A stretch of 34,827 bases of DNA from Gemmataceae bacterium (GCA_009692065.1 SHZY01000057.1:1-34827), one strand, 5' to 3'. Counted from the first letter of the stretch, positions 7,912-15,858 are shown. A program made the numbers and translations. The notes: a model not told the origin generated them from the letters alone.

Positions 7912-8496
7912 TCACTCTTGAAATACATTCCTCGGATCCGATTCCTCCGGCGGAAACCTTCCTCGCTCGCTGCTCCACACCACCAGCGGCTTCGGCTGCC
8001 GATGGCACACGTAATAAATGGCCCCTGGCAACCCGCGGACCACGCGGCACGAGCCGCCGTCGCTCCACCACGTATCCGACGGCTGCCGGCCGAAACGCTC
8101 ATTGAGTCGGCGGGCGCCGTAGCTTTTGAAATCGCGCAAGAGTTGAGCCTTGCCAACGTCGGCCGGCGCCGTCACTACCAGATGGATGTGGTTGTACATG
8201 ATAGAAACTGCCCGCAGCTCCCAGCCGCGGCAACGGGCGGTTTCTTGGAACTGGTCGAGCAATGCTTCGTCCTGTGCCAGATCGACGGAGATGGGCGGTC
8301 CCTTGAGTTGTTCCGCCGCAGCCCATTCCAGGCCGGGCATGGCGTCTTCGTAGTCATCGCCTGGCTGGGCATGTTCGATACGGACCGGTGATTCCGGATC
8401 GTCACGACGGTGATCGCGCACATTCGTGACGGAGCCGCGTGGGTTGCCGGGGAGCCCTTGGCCGTAGAAGGTTGAGGTTAGGAGCCAGGTGGTCAT
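7912..8496 (-). CDS. REP-associated tyrosine transposase (RAYT, IS200/IS605-like Y1 family)
   Basis: RAYTs are HUH single-strand nucleases related to IS200 transposases that are thought to mobilise REP palindromes. The 194-residue product has the HUH metal-binding motif NHIHLVV (H103-x-H105) and the catalytic tyrosine helix FKSYGARRLN (Y126). C-terminal hallmarks follow: a WWSDGGS segment and an AIYYVCHRQPKPLV segment. GGAG about ten bases upstream supports the start at 8496. REP units flank the gene on both sides (7880-7908; 8513-8578), as expected for a RAYT with its substrate. The N-terminal 60 residues are unusual for a minimal Y1 transposase, which fits a domesticated RAYT. It lies in the gap between glnS and the duplicated glnS tail. 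Confidence 0.85.
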   Translation of the reverse strand: MTTWLLTSTFYGQGLPGNPRGSVTNVRDHRRDDPESPVRIEHAQPGDDYEDAMPGLEWAAAEQLKGPPISVDLAQDEALLDQFQETARCRGWELRAVSIMYNHIHLVVTAPADVGKAQLLRDFKSYGARRLNERFGRQPSDTWWSDGGSCRVVRGLPGAIYYVCHRQPKPLVVWSSERGRFPPEESDPRNVFQE

Positions 8497-8512
8497 TGGG
8501 AATTCTCCGCTA

Positions 8513-8578
8513 CTCCCCCCGCTTACGCGGGAGGCTCGCTAAACCACCGAGCGAGCCTCCCGCGTAAGCGGGGGGAGG
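8513..8578. repeat. Head-to-head REP pair (BIME-like) between RAYT and glnS
   Basis: Two REP units face each other: 8513-8540 (CTCCCCCCGCTTACGCGG...) and 8550-8578 (its reverse complement), with a nine-base spacer. The pair could form one long hairpin. It lies just after the glnS stop and could act as a transcription terminator or mRNA stabiliser for glnS, while standing upstream of the RAYT start. Confidence 0.9.
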
Positions 8579-8585
8579 AAACAGC

Positions 8586-10286
8586 TCATTTCCCCTTCTT
8601 TTCCATCTTCGCCCAAGTATCCGCCAGCGTCACCGCCCGGTTGAACACCAGCTTGCCCGCGGTCGAGTCCTTATCGACGCTGAAGTAGCCGAGTCGCTCG
8701 AACTGGATTACCCTCGTTCCTCCCCCCGCTGACGCGGGAGGCTCGCTAGTCACAGATGGCTCCAGCATCGCCGTCAGCACCTCCAGTGAATTCGGGTTCA
8801 GGTTCACCGTGAAGTCCTGGCCTTCCGGCACCTCTTCCGGGCGCGGCACCTTGCACAGATGATCGTAAAGGCGCACCTCCACCGGGATCGCGTGGGCCGC
8901 ACTCACCCAGTGGATGGTCCCCTTGACCTTGCGGCCATCCGGGGCGTTGCCGCCTTTGGTCGTCGGGTCGTAGGTGCAGTGCAGCTCGCTGATGGTACCG
9001 GCGGCATCCTTGACGACGCTGTTGCACTTGAGGAAGTACGCCCAGCGCAGGCGGACTTCTTTTCCCGGCGCGAGGCGGAAGTAGCCCTTGGGCGGGTCTT
9101 CGTGGAAGTCGGCTCGCTCGATGTACAGCTCCTTGCCGAACGGGACCTTGCGCGTGCCGGCCGACGGGTCCTCGGGATTGTTGACGGCATCGAGCTCCTC
9201 GGTTTGGCCGTCGGGGTAGTTGTCGATCACGACCTTGATGGGCCGCAGCACGGCCATGCGGCGCTCGGCCTTCTTGTTGAGATCAGCACGGAGGGCGTCT
9301 TCGAGCCAGGCCATCTCAATGGTGCCTTCGTATTTGGAAACGCCGATGCGCTCGCAGAAGGCGCGGATCGCCTCGGGCGTATAGCCGCGGCGGCGCAGGC
9401 CGGAGATCGTCGGCATGCGCGGGTCGTCCCAGCCGCTCAGGTGCTTGTCCTTGACGAGTGTCAAGAGTTTACGTTTGCTCATCACCGTGTAGGTGAGATT
9501 GAGACGCGAGAACTCGATCTGCTGGGGGGCATAGATGCCGAGCTCCTTGACGAACCAGTCGTAGAGCGGGCGATGGTGCTCGAATTCAAGGGTGCAGATC
9601 GAGTGGGTGATCTTCTCGATCGAATCGCTTTGGCCATGGGCGTAGTCGTACATGGCATAGATGCACCACTTATCGCCGGTGCGGTGATGGGTGGCGCGCA
9701 GGATGCGGTACATGACCGGGTCGCGCAGGTTGATGTTCGGGCTCGCCATGTCGATCTTGGCACGCAGGGTGCGGGCGCCGTCGGGGAATTCGCCGTTCTT
9801 CATGCCTTCGAACAGCTTGAGGTTTTCTTCGACCGAGCGATCGCGGAACGGGCTATTGGTGCCGGCATGGTTCGGCGTGCCGCGATGTTCGCGCACCTCG
9901 TCCGGCGTCAGATCGCAGACGTAGGCCTTGCCCTTCTTGATGAGGGCGACGGCCCAATCGTAGAGCTGGTCGAAGTAATCGGAGGCATAATAGAGCCCGT
10001 CCCACTGGAATCCGAGCCAGCGGACGTCATTCATGATCGAATCGACGTACTCCTGCTCTTCCTTCTCCGGGTTAGTGTCATCGAAACGCAGGTTGCACGT
10101 ACCGCCGTACTTGAGGGCGGTGCCGAAGTTCAGGCAGATCGACTTGGCGTGGCCAATGTGCAGATACCCGTTGGGCTCGGGCGGGAAGCGCGTGCAAACG
10201 CGGCCGGCGAACTTGCCGGAAGCGTTGTCGGCCTCAATGATCTGGTGGATGAAGTTGAGGGAGGGCGTCTTGTCGTCAGCGGCCAT
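8586..10286 (-). CDS. glnS: Glutaminyl-tRNA synthetase
   Basis: This class I aminoacyl-tRNA synthetase charges tRNA-Gln. The product has [16 protein letters not shown] with the HIGH motif near the N-terminus, the KMSKS-equivalent VMSKRKL, and the two beta-barrel anticodon-binding domains at the end. The start at 10286 (MAADDKT) gives 566 residues, close to the family norm, with GGAG nine bases upstream; an extension to 10331 falls in an intergenic repeat. Near the C-terminus (about residues 511-523) a REP unit is embedded in frame, giving [11 protein letters not shown] just before [11 protein letters not shown]. Ordinary GlnRS has a short loop there. The last ~20 codons are duplicated twice downstream (7799 and 6975). 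The enzyme is otherwise complete and probably essential, so the insert must be tolerated. Confidence 0.96.
   Translation of the reverse strand: MAADDKTPSLNFIHQIIEADNASGKFAGRVCTRFPPEPNGYLHIGHAKSICLNFGTALKYGGTCNLRFDDTNPEKEEQEYVDSIMNDVRWLGFQWDGLYYASDYFDQLYDWAVALIKKGKAYVCDLTPDEVREHRGTPNHAGTNSPFRDRSVEENLKLFEGMKNGEFPDGARTLRAKIDMASPNINLRDPVMYRILRATHHRTGDKWCIYAMYDYAHGQSDSIEKITHSICTLEFEHHRPLYDWFVKELGIYAPQQIEFSRLNLTYTVMSKRKLLTLVKDKHLSGWDDPRMPTISGLRRRGYTPEAIRAFCERIGVSKYEGTIEMAWLEDALRADLNKKAERRMAVLRPIKVVIDNYPDGQTEELDAVNNPEDPSAGTRKVPFGKELYIERADFHEDPPKGYFRLAPGKEVRLRWAYFLKCNSVVKDAAGTISELHCTYDPTTKGGNAPDGRKVKGTIHWVSAAHAIPVEVRLYDHLCKVPRPEEVPEGQDFTVNLNPNSLEVLTAMLEPSVTSEPPASAGGGTRVIQFERLGYFSVDKDSTAGKLVFNRAVTLADTWAKMEKKGK
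8719..8747 (-). repeat. REP unit inside the glnS coding region
   Basis: CCTCCCCCCGCTGACGCGGG plus GAGGCTCGCT differs by one base from the inverted REP at 8513-8540. It is translated as part of GlnRS. This is a member of the same family that flanks the RAYT gene 0.2 kb away. Confidence 0.88.
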
Positions 10287-10314
10287 GATGGTGGACTCCG
10301 TGTCGGGAAATTTT

Positions 10315-10391
10315 AGCCACGGATGGAACACGGATAAGAGGAAAAGGGAACTCTTTCTTGTCAGTGTTTCATCCGTGTTTCTTCCATGGCT
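10315..10391. repeat. Imperfect inverted repeat (CACGGAT family) between the nitrilase gene and glnS
   Basis: AGCCACGGATGGAACACGGAT at 10315-10335 pairs with ATCCGTGTTTCTTCCATGGC at 10371-10390, with a few mismatches. It fills most of the 111-base gap. A better-conserved member is at 31862-31983. Confidence 0.75.
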
Positions 10392-10397
10392 GTTGTT

Positions 10398-11276
10398 TTA
10401 TCGACCCTTGTCGTTCTTCCTAGGTTCGCCCCGGACTCGCCATTCGGCCTGTGTGACGATTGGCCCATACAGCGCAGGCCGGCGGTCGCGCGTGCGGTGC
10501 AGCTCGTATTTACCGGGGATATTGACGAGATGCTTGTTGCGTGCCGTCTCCGGGTCGATCTCCGCGTACAGGATCGTCGGCTGGTCGTCTTCCGAGACCG
10601 CGAGGAACTCGCCGCGGCAGCCGAGGATGCGCGACATGCCGATGAAGCGGAAGCCACGCTCCGTGCCGATGCGATTGACCGCGGCGTAATAGAGGTGGTT
10701 TTCGAGGGCGCGGGCGGGGATGAGCGTCTTGGCGGTACTGATGGCGCCGGTCGGCCAGTTGGTCGACAGCACAATCAAATCGGCGCCGAGCAGCATCAGG
10801 CAGCGGGCCGATTCGGGGAAGCTGCCGTCGTAGCAAATGTTCATGCCGACGCGCAGACCGCCGATATCGTGGACGGCAAACGGAGCATCCCCCGGCGTCG
10901 TGAAGCGATCGACGCCCAGGAACGGCAGGTGGATTTTACGATAAATCGGGTAAATGCCGGCGGGACGGATCAAGACGCAGGCGTTGTAGAGATGATCGCC
11001 AGCCGTTTCTAGCATCCCCACGATTACCCATATGCCAAGATTGACGCATTCGCGCGCGATGGCTTCCGTGCTAGGTCCTGGGATCGGCTCGGCATGGGGC
11101 CAGGCCTCCTCTTTGCTTTCAAAGCAATAGCCGGACAAGGCACATTCGGGGAAGATGACGAGTTGCGCCCCATTGGCGGCGGCCTCGCGCATGCGCGCAC
11201 GGATCGTCTCCAGGTTCTTCGATTTGTCAGCAAACGCGCAGTCCATCTGGACGGCGGCGATTTTCCAGTGCGGCAT
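10398..11276 (-). CDS. Carbon-nitrogen hydrolase (nitrilase superfamily amidase)
   Basis: This 292-residue protein has the nitrilase-superfamily Glu-Lys-Cys catalytic triad at family spacing: E44 in LVIFPECALSGY, K114 in YRKIHLPFLG and C148 in GMNICYDGSFPE. The family hydrolyses or condenses C-N bonds of nitriles, amides or carbamoyl compounds in the cytoplasm. The sequence does not decide the substrate; N-carbamoyl-amine hydrolase-like or omega-amidase-like activity are both possible. The start at 11276 gives the canonical opening KIAAVQMDC. It lies upstream of glnS on the same strand, with a repeat between, and is divergent from the methyltransferase gene. Confidence 0.88.
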   Translation of the reverse strand: MPHWKIAAVQMDCAFADKSKNLETIRARMREAAANGAQLVIFPECALSGYCFESKEEAWPHAEPIPGPSTEAIARECVNLGIWVIVGMLETAGDHLYNACVLIRPAGIYPIYRKIHLPFLGVDRFTTPGDAPFAVHDIGGLRVGMNICYDGSFPESARCLMLLGADLIVLSTNWPTGAISTAKTLIPARALENHLYYAAVNRIGTERGFRFIGMSRILGCRGEFLAVSEDDQPTILYAEIDPETARNKHLVNIPGKYELHRTRDRRPALYGPIVTQAEWRVRGEPRKNDKGR

Positions 11277-11304
11277 GATTCAGTCCCCGATTGCTTACAA
11301 CCCA

Positions 11305-11345
11305 GCACCCTCACCCCCGGCCCCTCTCCCGGAGGGAGAGGGGGG
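11305..11345. repeat. Palindromic repeat (CTCTCCCGGAGGGAGAG family)
   Basis: GCACCCTCACCCCCGGCCCC leads into CTCTCCCGGAGGGAGAGGGG, which can form a strong hairpin. It lies in the divergent promoter region between the nitrilase and methyltransferase genes. A near-identical copy is in frame inside the short-chain dehydrogenase gene at 27949-27986. Confidence 0.85.
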
Positions 11346-11388
11346 AAATCGCGTTGCTCGCCGGCGGGCTTCTGGGTTATATTACGGC

Positions 11389-12183
11389 ATGTCACGGGCT
11401 CGCTTACACAACGAACGACAATTTCACGATCAACAGGCCGCCCAGCGTGCGCGCGCTCTGCGCCCCCCCGACTACGAGTTCAGCGATAATAGCTATCTGA
11501 ACCACGAATCGTGGATCGCGCCAGCCTTTGACGCGCTGGGTGATTTACGCAACCAGCGCGTCCTCGATCTGGGCTGCGGTCACGGCATGGCGTCCGTCGT
11601 CCTGGCCCGGCGCGGCGCTCGCGTCACCGCCTGCGATCTTTCACTCGGCTATCTGCGCGAAGCCCAAGCCCGCGCTGCTGTCAATCGCGTCCGCGCCCAC
11701 TTCTCGGTTTGCGACGGTGAACGGCTCCCCTTTGCCGACGGTTCATTCGATCGCATCTGGGGCAACGCCATCTTGCACCATTTTGATCTTCGACGCGCCG
11801 CGCGCGAAATCGACCGCGTCCTTGCACCGGGCGGTATCGCCGTCTTCTGTGAGCCGTGGGCCGGCAATCGCTGGCTGAGCTGGGCCCGACGCGGCCTGCC
11901 CTACCCCGGCAAAGAGCGCACTGCCGACGAGACCCCGCTCGGTCAAGACGATCTCGACCAGCTTCGCGCCGTCTTTCCTAGCCTGCAAGTCCGCGGCTAT
12001 CAACTGCTGTCGATGCTGGGCCGCGTGGTCAGGCAACGCCATCTTGTGTCAAGCCTGGCCTGGTTCGATGAAGTGCTGATCCGGCACTGCCCGCGCTGGC
12101 AGCGCTATTGCCGCTACGTGGTCGTGTGTCTTCGCAAGACGGCCCACAAAAACAGTACGCCAAATGCATCGGGTTGTTTATAA
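11389..12183 (+). CDS. Class I SAM-dependent methyltransferase
   Basis: The 264-residue product carries the Rossmann-fold SAM motif VLDLGCGHG (58-66), an acidic residue at the end of strand 2 (VTACDLS), the FADGSFDRIWGNAILHH segment and an APGGIAVFCEPW post-motif. This is the usual Methyltransf_11/UbiE-like layout, so small-molecule or lipid targets are likely, but the substrate cannot be read from sequence. ATG at 11389 is chosen because upstream codons of the open frame fall in the intergenic palindrome and read as low-complexity proline. It is separate from both neighbours, with no sign of an operon. Confidence 0.82.
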   Translation: MSRARLHNERQFHDQQAAQRARALRPPDYEFSDNSYLNHESWIAPAFDALGDLRNQRVLDLGCGHGMASVVLARRGARVTACDLSLGYLREAQARAAVNRVRAHFSVCDGERLPFADGSFDRIWGNAILHHFDLRRAAREIDRVLAPGGIAVFCEPWAGNRWLSWARRGLPYPGKERTADETPLGQDDLDQLRAVFPSLQVRGYQLLSMLGRVVRQRHLVSSLAWFDEVLIRHCPRWQRYCRYVVVCLRKTAHKNSTPNASGCL

Positions 12184-12298
12184 TACCTTTTGTCAAGCGC
12201 CCACTGTCACGGTCCGCATCGCCTCTCTTGTTCGCCCTTTTCGTATTCACGACCAAGAAGCCTCTGGCCTCCGCCAATCCCATTTACAGGGTGTGCCA

Positions 12299-12919
12299 AT
12301 GAGCGCAAGAAACACCGTCTGTGTCATCGCGTCCGACGCCGGCTTGAGCCATGCGCTCAAGGGGCCCTTCAAATCTGCCGGGTTGACGCTGGTCGGTCAT
12401 GCCACCGTCAAGCAATTTCTGGGCGCGTTTGAAGAAGACGCGCCGGCTGGCTGCGTGATCGCCGAATTGCGCAGCGGGCTCGACGTACTCAAGGACCTGG
12501 CGCATGGCAACTGTATCGTGCCAGTCGTCCTCCTGGCGGGGGGAGGCAACCTGTCGGCGGTGGTGCAAGCGGTCAAGGCCGGCGCGTTCGAGGTCGTTGA
12601 GAAGCCCGACGGCCTCGTTGAAAGCGCGAAGCGGGCCATTGCCGTCTTCGTGAAATACCAGAAGCTCTTCGAGGAGCGCGTCGCCGCGTCTCAAAAGATT
12701 CAATCGCTCACCAAGCGGGAGACCCAGGTGTTCGACCTGATGTTGCAAGGCATCCCCAATCGCAAGATCGCCGAGGCCCTCAAGATCAGCCCCAAGACGC
12801 TCGATATCCATCGCTCCAATCTGATGTTCAAGATGGAATTGAAAACCGCCGCTGAGCTGTGCCGGGCGAATCTGCTCAACAAGACCAATCCGATGCTGCT
12901 CACGCAATTGCTGGGCTAG
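12299..12919 (+). CDS. LuxR/FixJ-type DNA-binding regulator with degenerate receiver domain
   Basis: The 206-residue protein has an N-terminal receiver-like domain and a C-terminal LuxR-type helix-turn-helix (about 137-190; LTKRETQVFDLMLQG, NRKIAEALKISPKT). This is the FixJ/NarL layout for transcription regulators. The receiver has lost its phosphorylation chemistry. The acidic pair after strand 1 reads ASD (11-13), the phospho-acceptor position after GCVIA is E56 rather than Asp, and the Thr/Ser after strand 4 is A80. Only the lysine (EKP, K102) remains. It therefore looks like a phosphorylation-independent or constitutively active regulator. No histidine kinase is adjacent. The stop codon TAG (12917-12919) overlaps the first bases of the following repeat. 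The 115 bases upstream hold no other gene. Confidence 0.85.
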   Translation: MSARNTVCVIASDAGLSHALKGPFKSAGLTLVGHATVKQFLGAFEEDAPAGCVIAELRSGLDVLKDLAHGNCIVPVVLLAGGGNLSAVVQAVKAGAFEVVEKPDGLVESAKRAIAVFVKYQKLFEERVAASQKIQSLTKRETQVFDLMLQGIPNRKIAEALKISPKTLDIHRSNLMFKMELKTAAELCRANLLNKTNPMLLTQLLG

Positions 12920-12996
12920 TCCGTAGTCCGTGGTCCGTGGTCCGTAGCAAAGGCGAGCATACAATGCCACTGACCACGGACTACGGACCACGGACT
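12918..12996. repeat. Inverted repeat of the TCCGTAGTC family between two genes
   Basis: The arm 12918-12949 (tandem GTCCGTAGTCC-type units) pairs with 12965-12996. It occupies the whole gap between the regulator stop and the phosphoglycerate-mutase-like start, and could act as a terminator-like hairpin. It is the same family as 768-898 in mutL. Confidence 0.85.
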
Positions 12997-13004
12997 CCTC
13001 ACGC

Positions 13005-14198
13005 ATGAAATACGTCATCGTCATCCCCGACGGTTGTGCCGACGAGCCGCAGAAATCGCTGGGCGGCAAGACTCCGCTCCAGGCGGCGCGCAAGCCGCAC
13101 ATGGATCGCATCGCCCAGACGGGATTGGTGGGCCGAACCGACAACGTGCCGCCGGGACTGACACCGGCAAGCGATGTCGCCACCTTGAGTCTATTCGGCT
13201 ACGATCCGCTGGTCGTCTACACGGGCCGGGCGCCGCTTGAAACAGCCGCCATGGGCCTGAAGCTCGGCCCCGACGACTGGGCAATCCGCTGCAATCTCGT
13301 CCACATCGAGAACGAGGAGATGCGCGACTTCACCGCCGGGCATATCACCGCCGAGGACGGCAAGGAATTGATGCAGGCGATCCAGGCCAAGCTCGGCGGC
13401 GGAGCGCTCGAGTTTCATGCGGGCGTCAGCTATCGCAACATCCTGATCTATCGCGGCCCCGGCGCCCCCTTCGGCACGGACACCAAAACCCAGCCGCCGC
13501 ACGATATCCCCGATCAGCTCATCGCGGGCTATCTGCCGAAGGGGCCCGGCGCCGACCTGCTGCGCGACCTGATGCAGCGCAGCCGAGACGTGCTGCGGGA
13601 TCATCCGACCAACCAGGCGCGGCGCAATTTCAAAAAGCGCGACGCCACCCAGATTTGGCTCTGGGGCCAGGGCAAGGCGCCGAAGCTCAAGGCCTTCGCC
13701 GAGTTGTACGGCAAGAAAGTCGCGATCATCAGTGCCGTGGACTTGGTGCGCGGCGTCGGCATCCTCTTGGGCTGGACTCGCATCGACGTGCCCGGCACGA
13801 CGGGTTATCTCGACACCGATTACGCGGCCAAGGGACGCTACGCCATCGAGGCGTTGAAGACGCACGATCTGGTCTGCGTCCACGTCGAAGCGCCGGACGA
13901 AGCCTCGCACGAAGGCAAGGCCGACGAGAAAGTGAAAGCACTGGAACGCATCGACGAGCACATCGTCGGCCCGCTGCTCGCCGCCTTGCCAAGCCATGGC
14001 GACTGGCGCATCCTGGTGTCGCCGGACCACCGCACGCCGCTGCGCACCCGCGCTCATGCCTACGGCATGGTGCCATTCGCGATCGCCGGCGCCGGTATTA
14101 CAACTCAGGGGCAGCCATCCTACGACGAGGCGGTGGCGGAAAAGGCGAGCCGGGTGTTTTCGAAGGGGCATGAGTTGATGCGCTGGTTCTTGAGTTGA
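13005..14198 (+). CDS. Cofactor-independent phosphoglycerate mutase, archaeal (ApgM) type, or the related proposed homoserine kinase
   Basis: This alkaline-phosphatase-superfamily enzyme has metal- and substrate-binding motifs IPDGCADEP (7-15), TPASDVATLSLFGYDP (S56 is the predicted phospho-serine), HVEAPDEASHEG and SPDHRTP. These are the metal sites expected for the archaeal-type mutase that interconverts 3- and 2-phosphoglycerate. The same family includes a bacterial branch annotated as a proposed homoserine kinase (often 390-400 residues, as here: 397), so threonine biosynthesis is a real alternative; the sequence alone does not decide it. The start at 13005 directly follows a repeat and gives the canonical MKYVIVIPDG. 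The palindrome at 14202-14231 begins four bases past the stop. Confidence 0.85.
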   Translation: MKYVIVIPDGCADEPQKSLGGKTPLQAARKPHMDRIAQTGLVGRTDNVPPGLTPASDVATLSLFGYDPLVVYTGRAPLETAAMGLKLGPDDWAIRCNLVHIENEEMRDFTAGHITAEDGKELMQAIQAKLGGGALEFHAGVSYRNILIYRGPGAPFGTDTKTQPPHDIPDQLIAGYLPKGPGADLLRDLMQRSRDVLRDHPTNQARRNFKKRDATQIWLWGQGKAPKLKAFAELYGKKVAIISAVDLVRGVGILLGWTRIDVPGTTGYLDTDYAAKGRYAIEALKTHDLVCVHVEAPDEASHEGKADEKVKALERIDEHIVGPLLAALPSHGDWRILVSPDHRTPLRTRAHAYGMVPFAIAGAGITTQGQPSYDEAVAEKASRVFSKGHELMRWFLS

Positions 14199-14201
14199 AG
14201 C

Positions 14202-14231
14202 AAAGCCCAAGGACGGCCGTCCCTGGGCTTT
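14202..14231. repeat. 30-base palindrome, likely terminator after the mutase gene
   Basis: AAAGCCCAAGGACGG followed by CCGTCCCTGGGCTTT, with a single mismatch between arms. It is the same element as 1675-1704 inside mutL. Its position right after a stop codon would let it act as a transcription terminator. Confidence 0.85.
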
Positions 14232-14357
14232 CTCAGTTCGTGGCGTTATGGTGGACCATCTCAAGCGTCATCTTTGCACGATGATGCGGAAATCCTTTGG
14301 TTCTGAGTCAGCGGCACGGTATCATGAAATGAAATAATGCTTTCGGGGAGACATCGC

Positions 14358-15173
14358 ATGCGACGCTGGGTAATCGCCTTGGCCATCTTGCTCGGTTCCG
14401 CCGTTCTCGGGGCCTCCACCGGCATCAGCAACGACAAGCCGAGAGCGCCGATCACCATCGAGTATCATGGCCAATCGTTCTACATCCTGACTTCCAGCAA
14501 GGGGACGCGCATCGCCTTCGATCCGCATACGATCCCCGATTACTATCCGGATCGCATCGTCTACCTCAAGAAAGTCGATGCGGTGTGCATCAGCCATAAC
14601 CACAACGATCATATTCGCGTGGAAGCCCTCGAAGCCAAGGAGAAGGGGGGCAAACTCAAGGTCCTGCGCGGCTTGAAAACGCCCGGCCTCAAGTCCGACT
14701 GGGCCATTCTCGACGAAACCATCGATGACGTGAAGATCCGCACCGTCGGCGTCTTTCACGACACCAAAGAAGGGCTCGAACGCGGCAAGGTGGCGGTCTT
14801 TGTCGTCGAGGTCGATGGCTGGCGCGTCGCCCATCTCGGCGATCTCGGCCATCTCTTAACGGCGTCGCAGCTCAAGAGGATTGGCCCGGTCGATGTCATC
14901 ATGATCCCGGTCGGCGGCATCTACACCCTCAACGGCGCCGAGGCCAAGCAAGTCGTCGAACAGCTCAAGCCGAAGGAGTACATCTTCCCGATGCACTACG
15001 GCACCAAGGTATTCACCGATATCTTGCCCCCGGACGAATTCTATGAAGACGTCGAGAATCGCCGCATCGCGATCCTCGATGAAAATGTGATCAAGCTCAA
15101 CCGCGACGCGCAGCGGCCGCGCCCGCTGGTCGTCCAGTTGCACTACTGGGCCAAGGAGAAGAAGGAGAAATGA
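14358..15173 (+). CDS. Exported metallo-beta-lactamase-fold hydrolase (UPF0173/UlaG-like)
   Basis: The 271-residue protein begins with a signal peptide (MRRWVIALAILLGSAVLGAS). It then has the metal-binding motif SHNHNDH (H80-x-H82-x-D84-H85), a FHD segment, the HLGDLGH motif and PMHYG near the end. This is the pattern of single-domain metallo-beta-lactamase-fold hydrolases of the UPF0173/UlaG-like group. The substrate is unknown; export suggests action in the periplasm. GGGGAG before the ATG at 14358 supports this start over the in-frame ATG at 14337. The C-terminus is lysine-rich. Confidence 0.85.
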   Translation: MRRWVIALAILLGSAVLGASTGISNDKPRAPITIEYHGQSFYILTSSKGTRIAFDPHTIPDYYPDRIVYLKKVDAVCISHNHNDHIRVEALEAKEKGGKLKVLRGLKTPGLKSDWAILDETIDDVKIRTVGVFHDTKEGLERGKVAVFVVEVDGWRVAHLGDLGHLLTASQLKRIGPVDVIMIPVGGIYTLNGAEAKQVVEQLKPKEYIFPMHYGTKVFTDILPPDEFYEDVENRRIAILDENVIKLNRDAQRPRPLVVQLHYWAKEKKEK

Positions 15174-15238
15174 TCGGCTCCTTGCAGCGTAACAAGGCGA
15201 TGGCGAGCGCCTTGCTACGCCGCAAGGGGCAAATGGGT

Positions 15239-15709
15239 TTACTCCGCCGCCGCCCCACCCTCTTCTGCCGCCACACTGAAAACGACGCGGACCTCGTTCA
15301 ACGCGACCTCCGGCGCCAAGCCGGACGCCTCTTGCTGCGGCTCCTGCTGCGTGGTCGCCGGCACAACCTTGCAAGATTCCGGAGCCATGAACCAGTCTTC
15401 CCACACATCATCCAGTTGCGGGGTGTCATCACAATCGCTGCTACAGAAGAGATCGGCCCGCACGTTGGCTTCCGTCGCTCCAGCATTCACGACGGCGCCG
15501 GCCACAGGCGCCAGCATATCCACAGACAGGATCGGCGCGATCCACACCATTTGCACTGGCTGAACAGGCGGCAGCAGGTCAGACGCGGCCGTCGGCGTCG
15601 CGCGCTCCTCCAGCGGCACCACCTGTAAGTAGGCAGAGCGTTTGCTGGGGGCTGCTCGCAGGGATCCAATCGTGATTTGCCGATAGGTTGAGAGGATTTT
15701 CGCGATCAT
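15239..15709 (-). CDS. Planctomycete-type protein with N-terminal LEER motif, otherwise unknown
   Basis: I recognise no functional domain in the 156-residue product. The first 40 residues end in VVPLEERATPT, the LEER-like motif that occurs near the N-terminus of many planctomycete exported or cell-surface proteins. The rest is acidic with a pair of cysteines (CSSDCDD) and a further Cys (PESCKVV). GGAGGG before the ATG at 15709 decides the start; the open frame upstream to 15829 is arginine-rich and has no ribosome site. It is convergent with the hydrolase gene and divergent from ilvD. Surface or periplasmic location is inferred only from the motif. Confidence 0.6.
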   Translation of the reverse strand: MIAKILSTYRQITIGSLRAAPSKRSAYLQVVPLEERATPTAASDLLPPVQPVQMVWIAPILSVDMLAPVAGAVVNAGATEANVRADLFCSSDCDDTPQLDDVWEDWFMAPESCKVVPATTQQEPQQEASGLAPEVALNEVRVVFSVAAEEGGAAAE

Positions 15710-15858
15710 GGTTCCCTCCACGGTCTGAGAATATTCGGTTATCCACGTAGATCGGCGCGAACGGGCAACGAACTTGAGGCGGTCCACGATTTTCAGGCCA
15801 CTTGCTGGCCTGCGCGCGGAGCGGAACATAACCTAAGAACGTGACGTAGGCAAAGCCA

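Noticed and set aside
8859..10316. Plus-strand open frame of 485 codons opposite glnS
   Set aside because: It lies wholly antisense to glutaminyl-tRNA synthetase, and its composition is typical of a GC-rich shadow frame.
13191..14264. Minus-strand open frame of 357 codons opposite the phosphoglycerate-mutase-like gene
   Set aside because: Antisense shadow; the plus-strand gene has full catalytic motifs.
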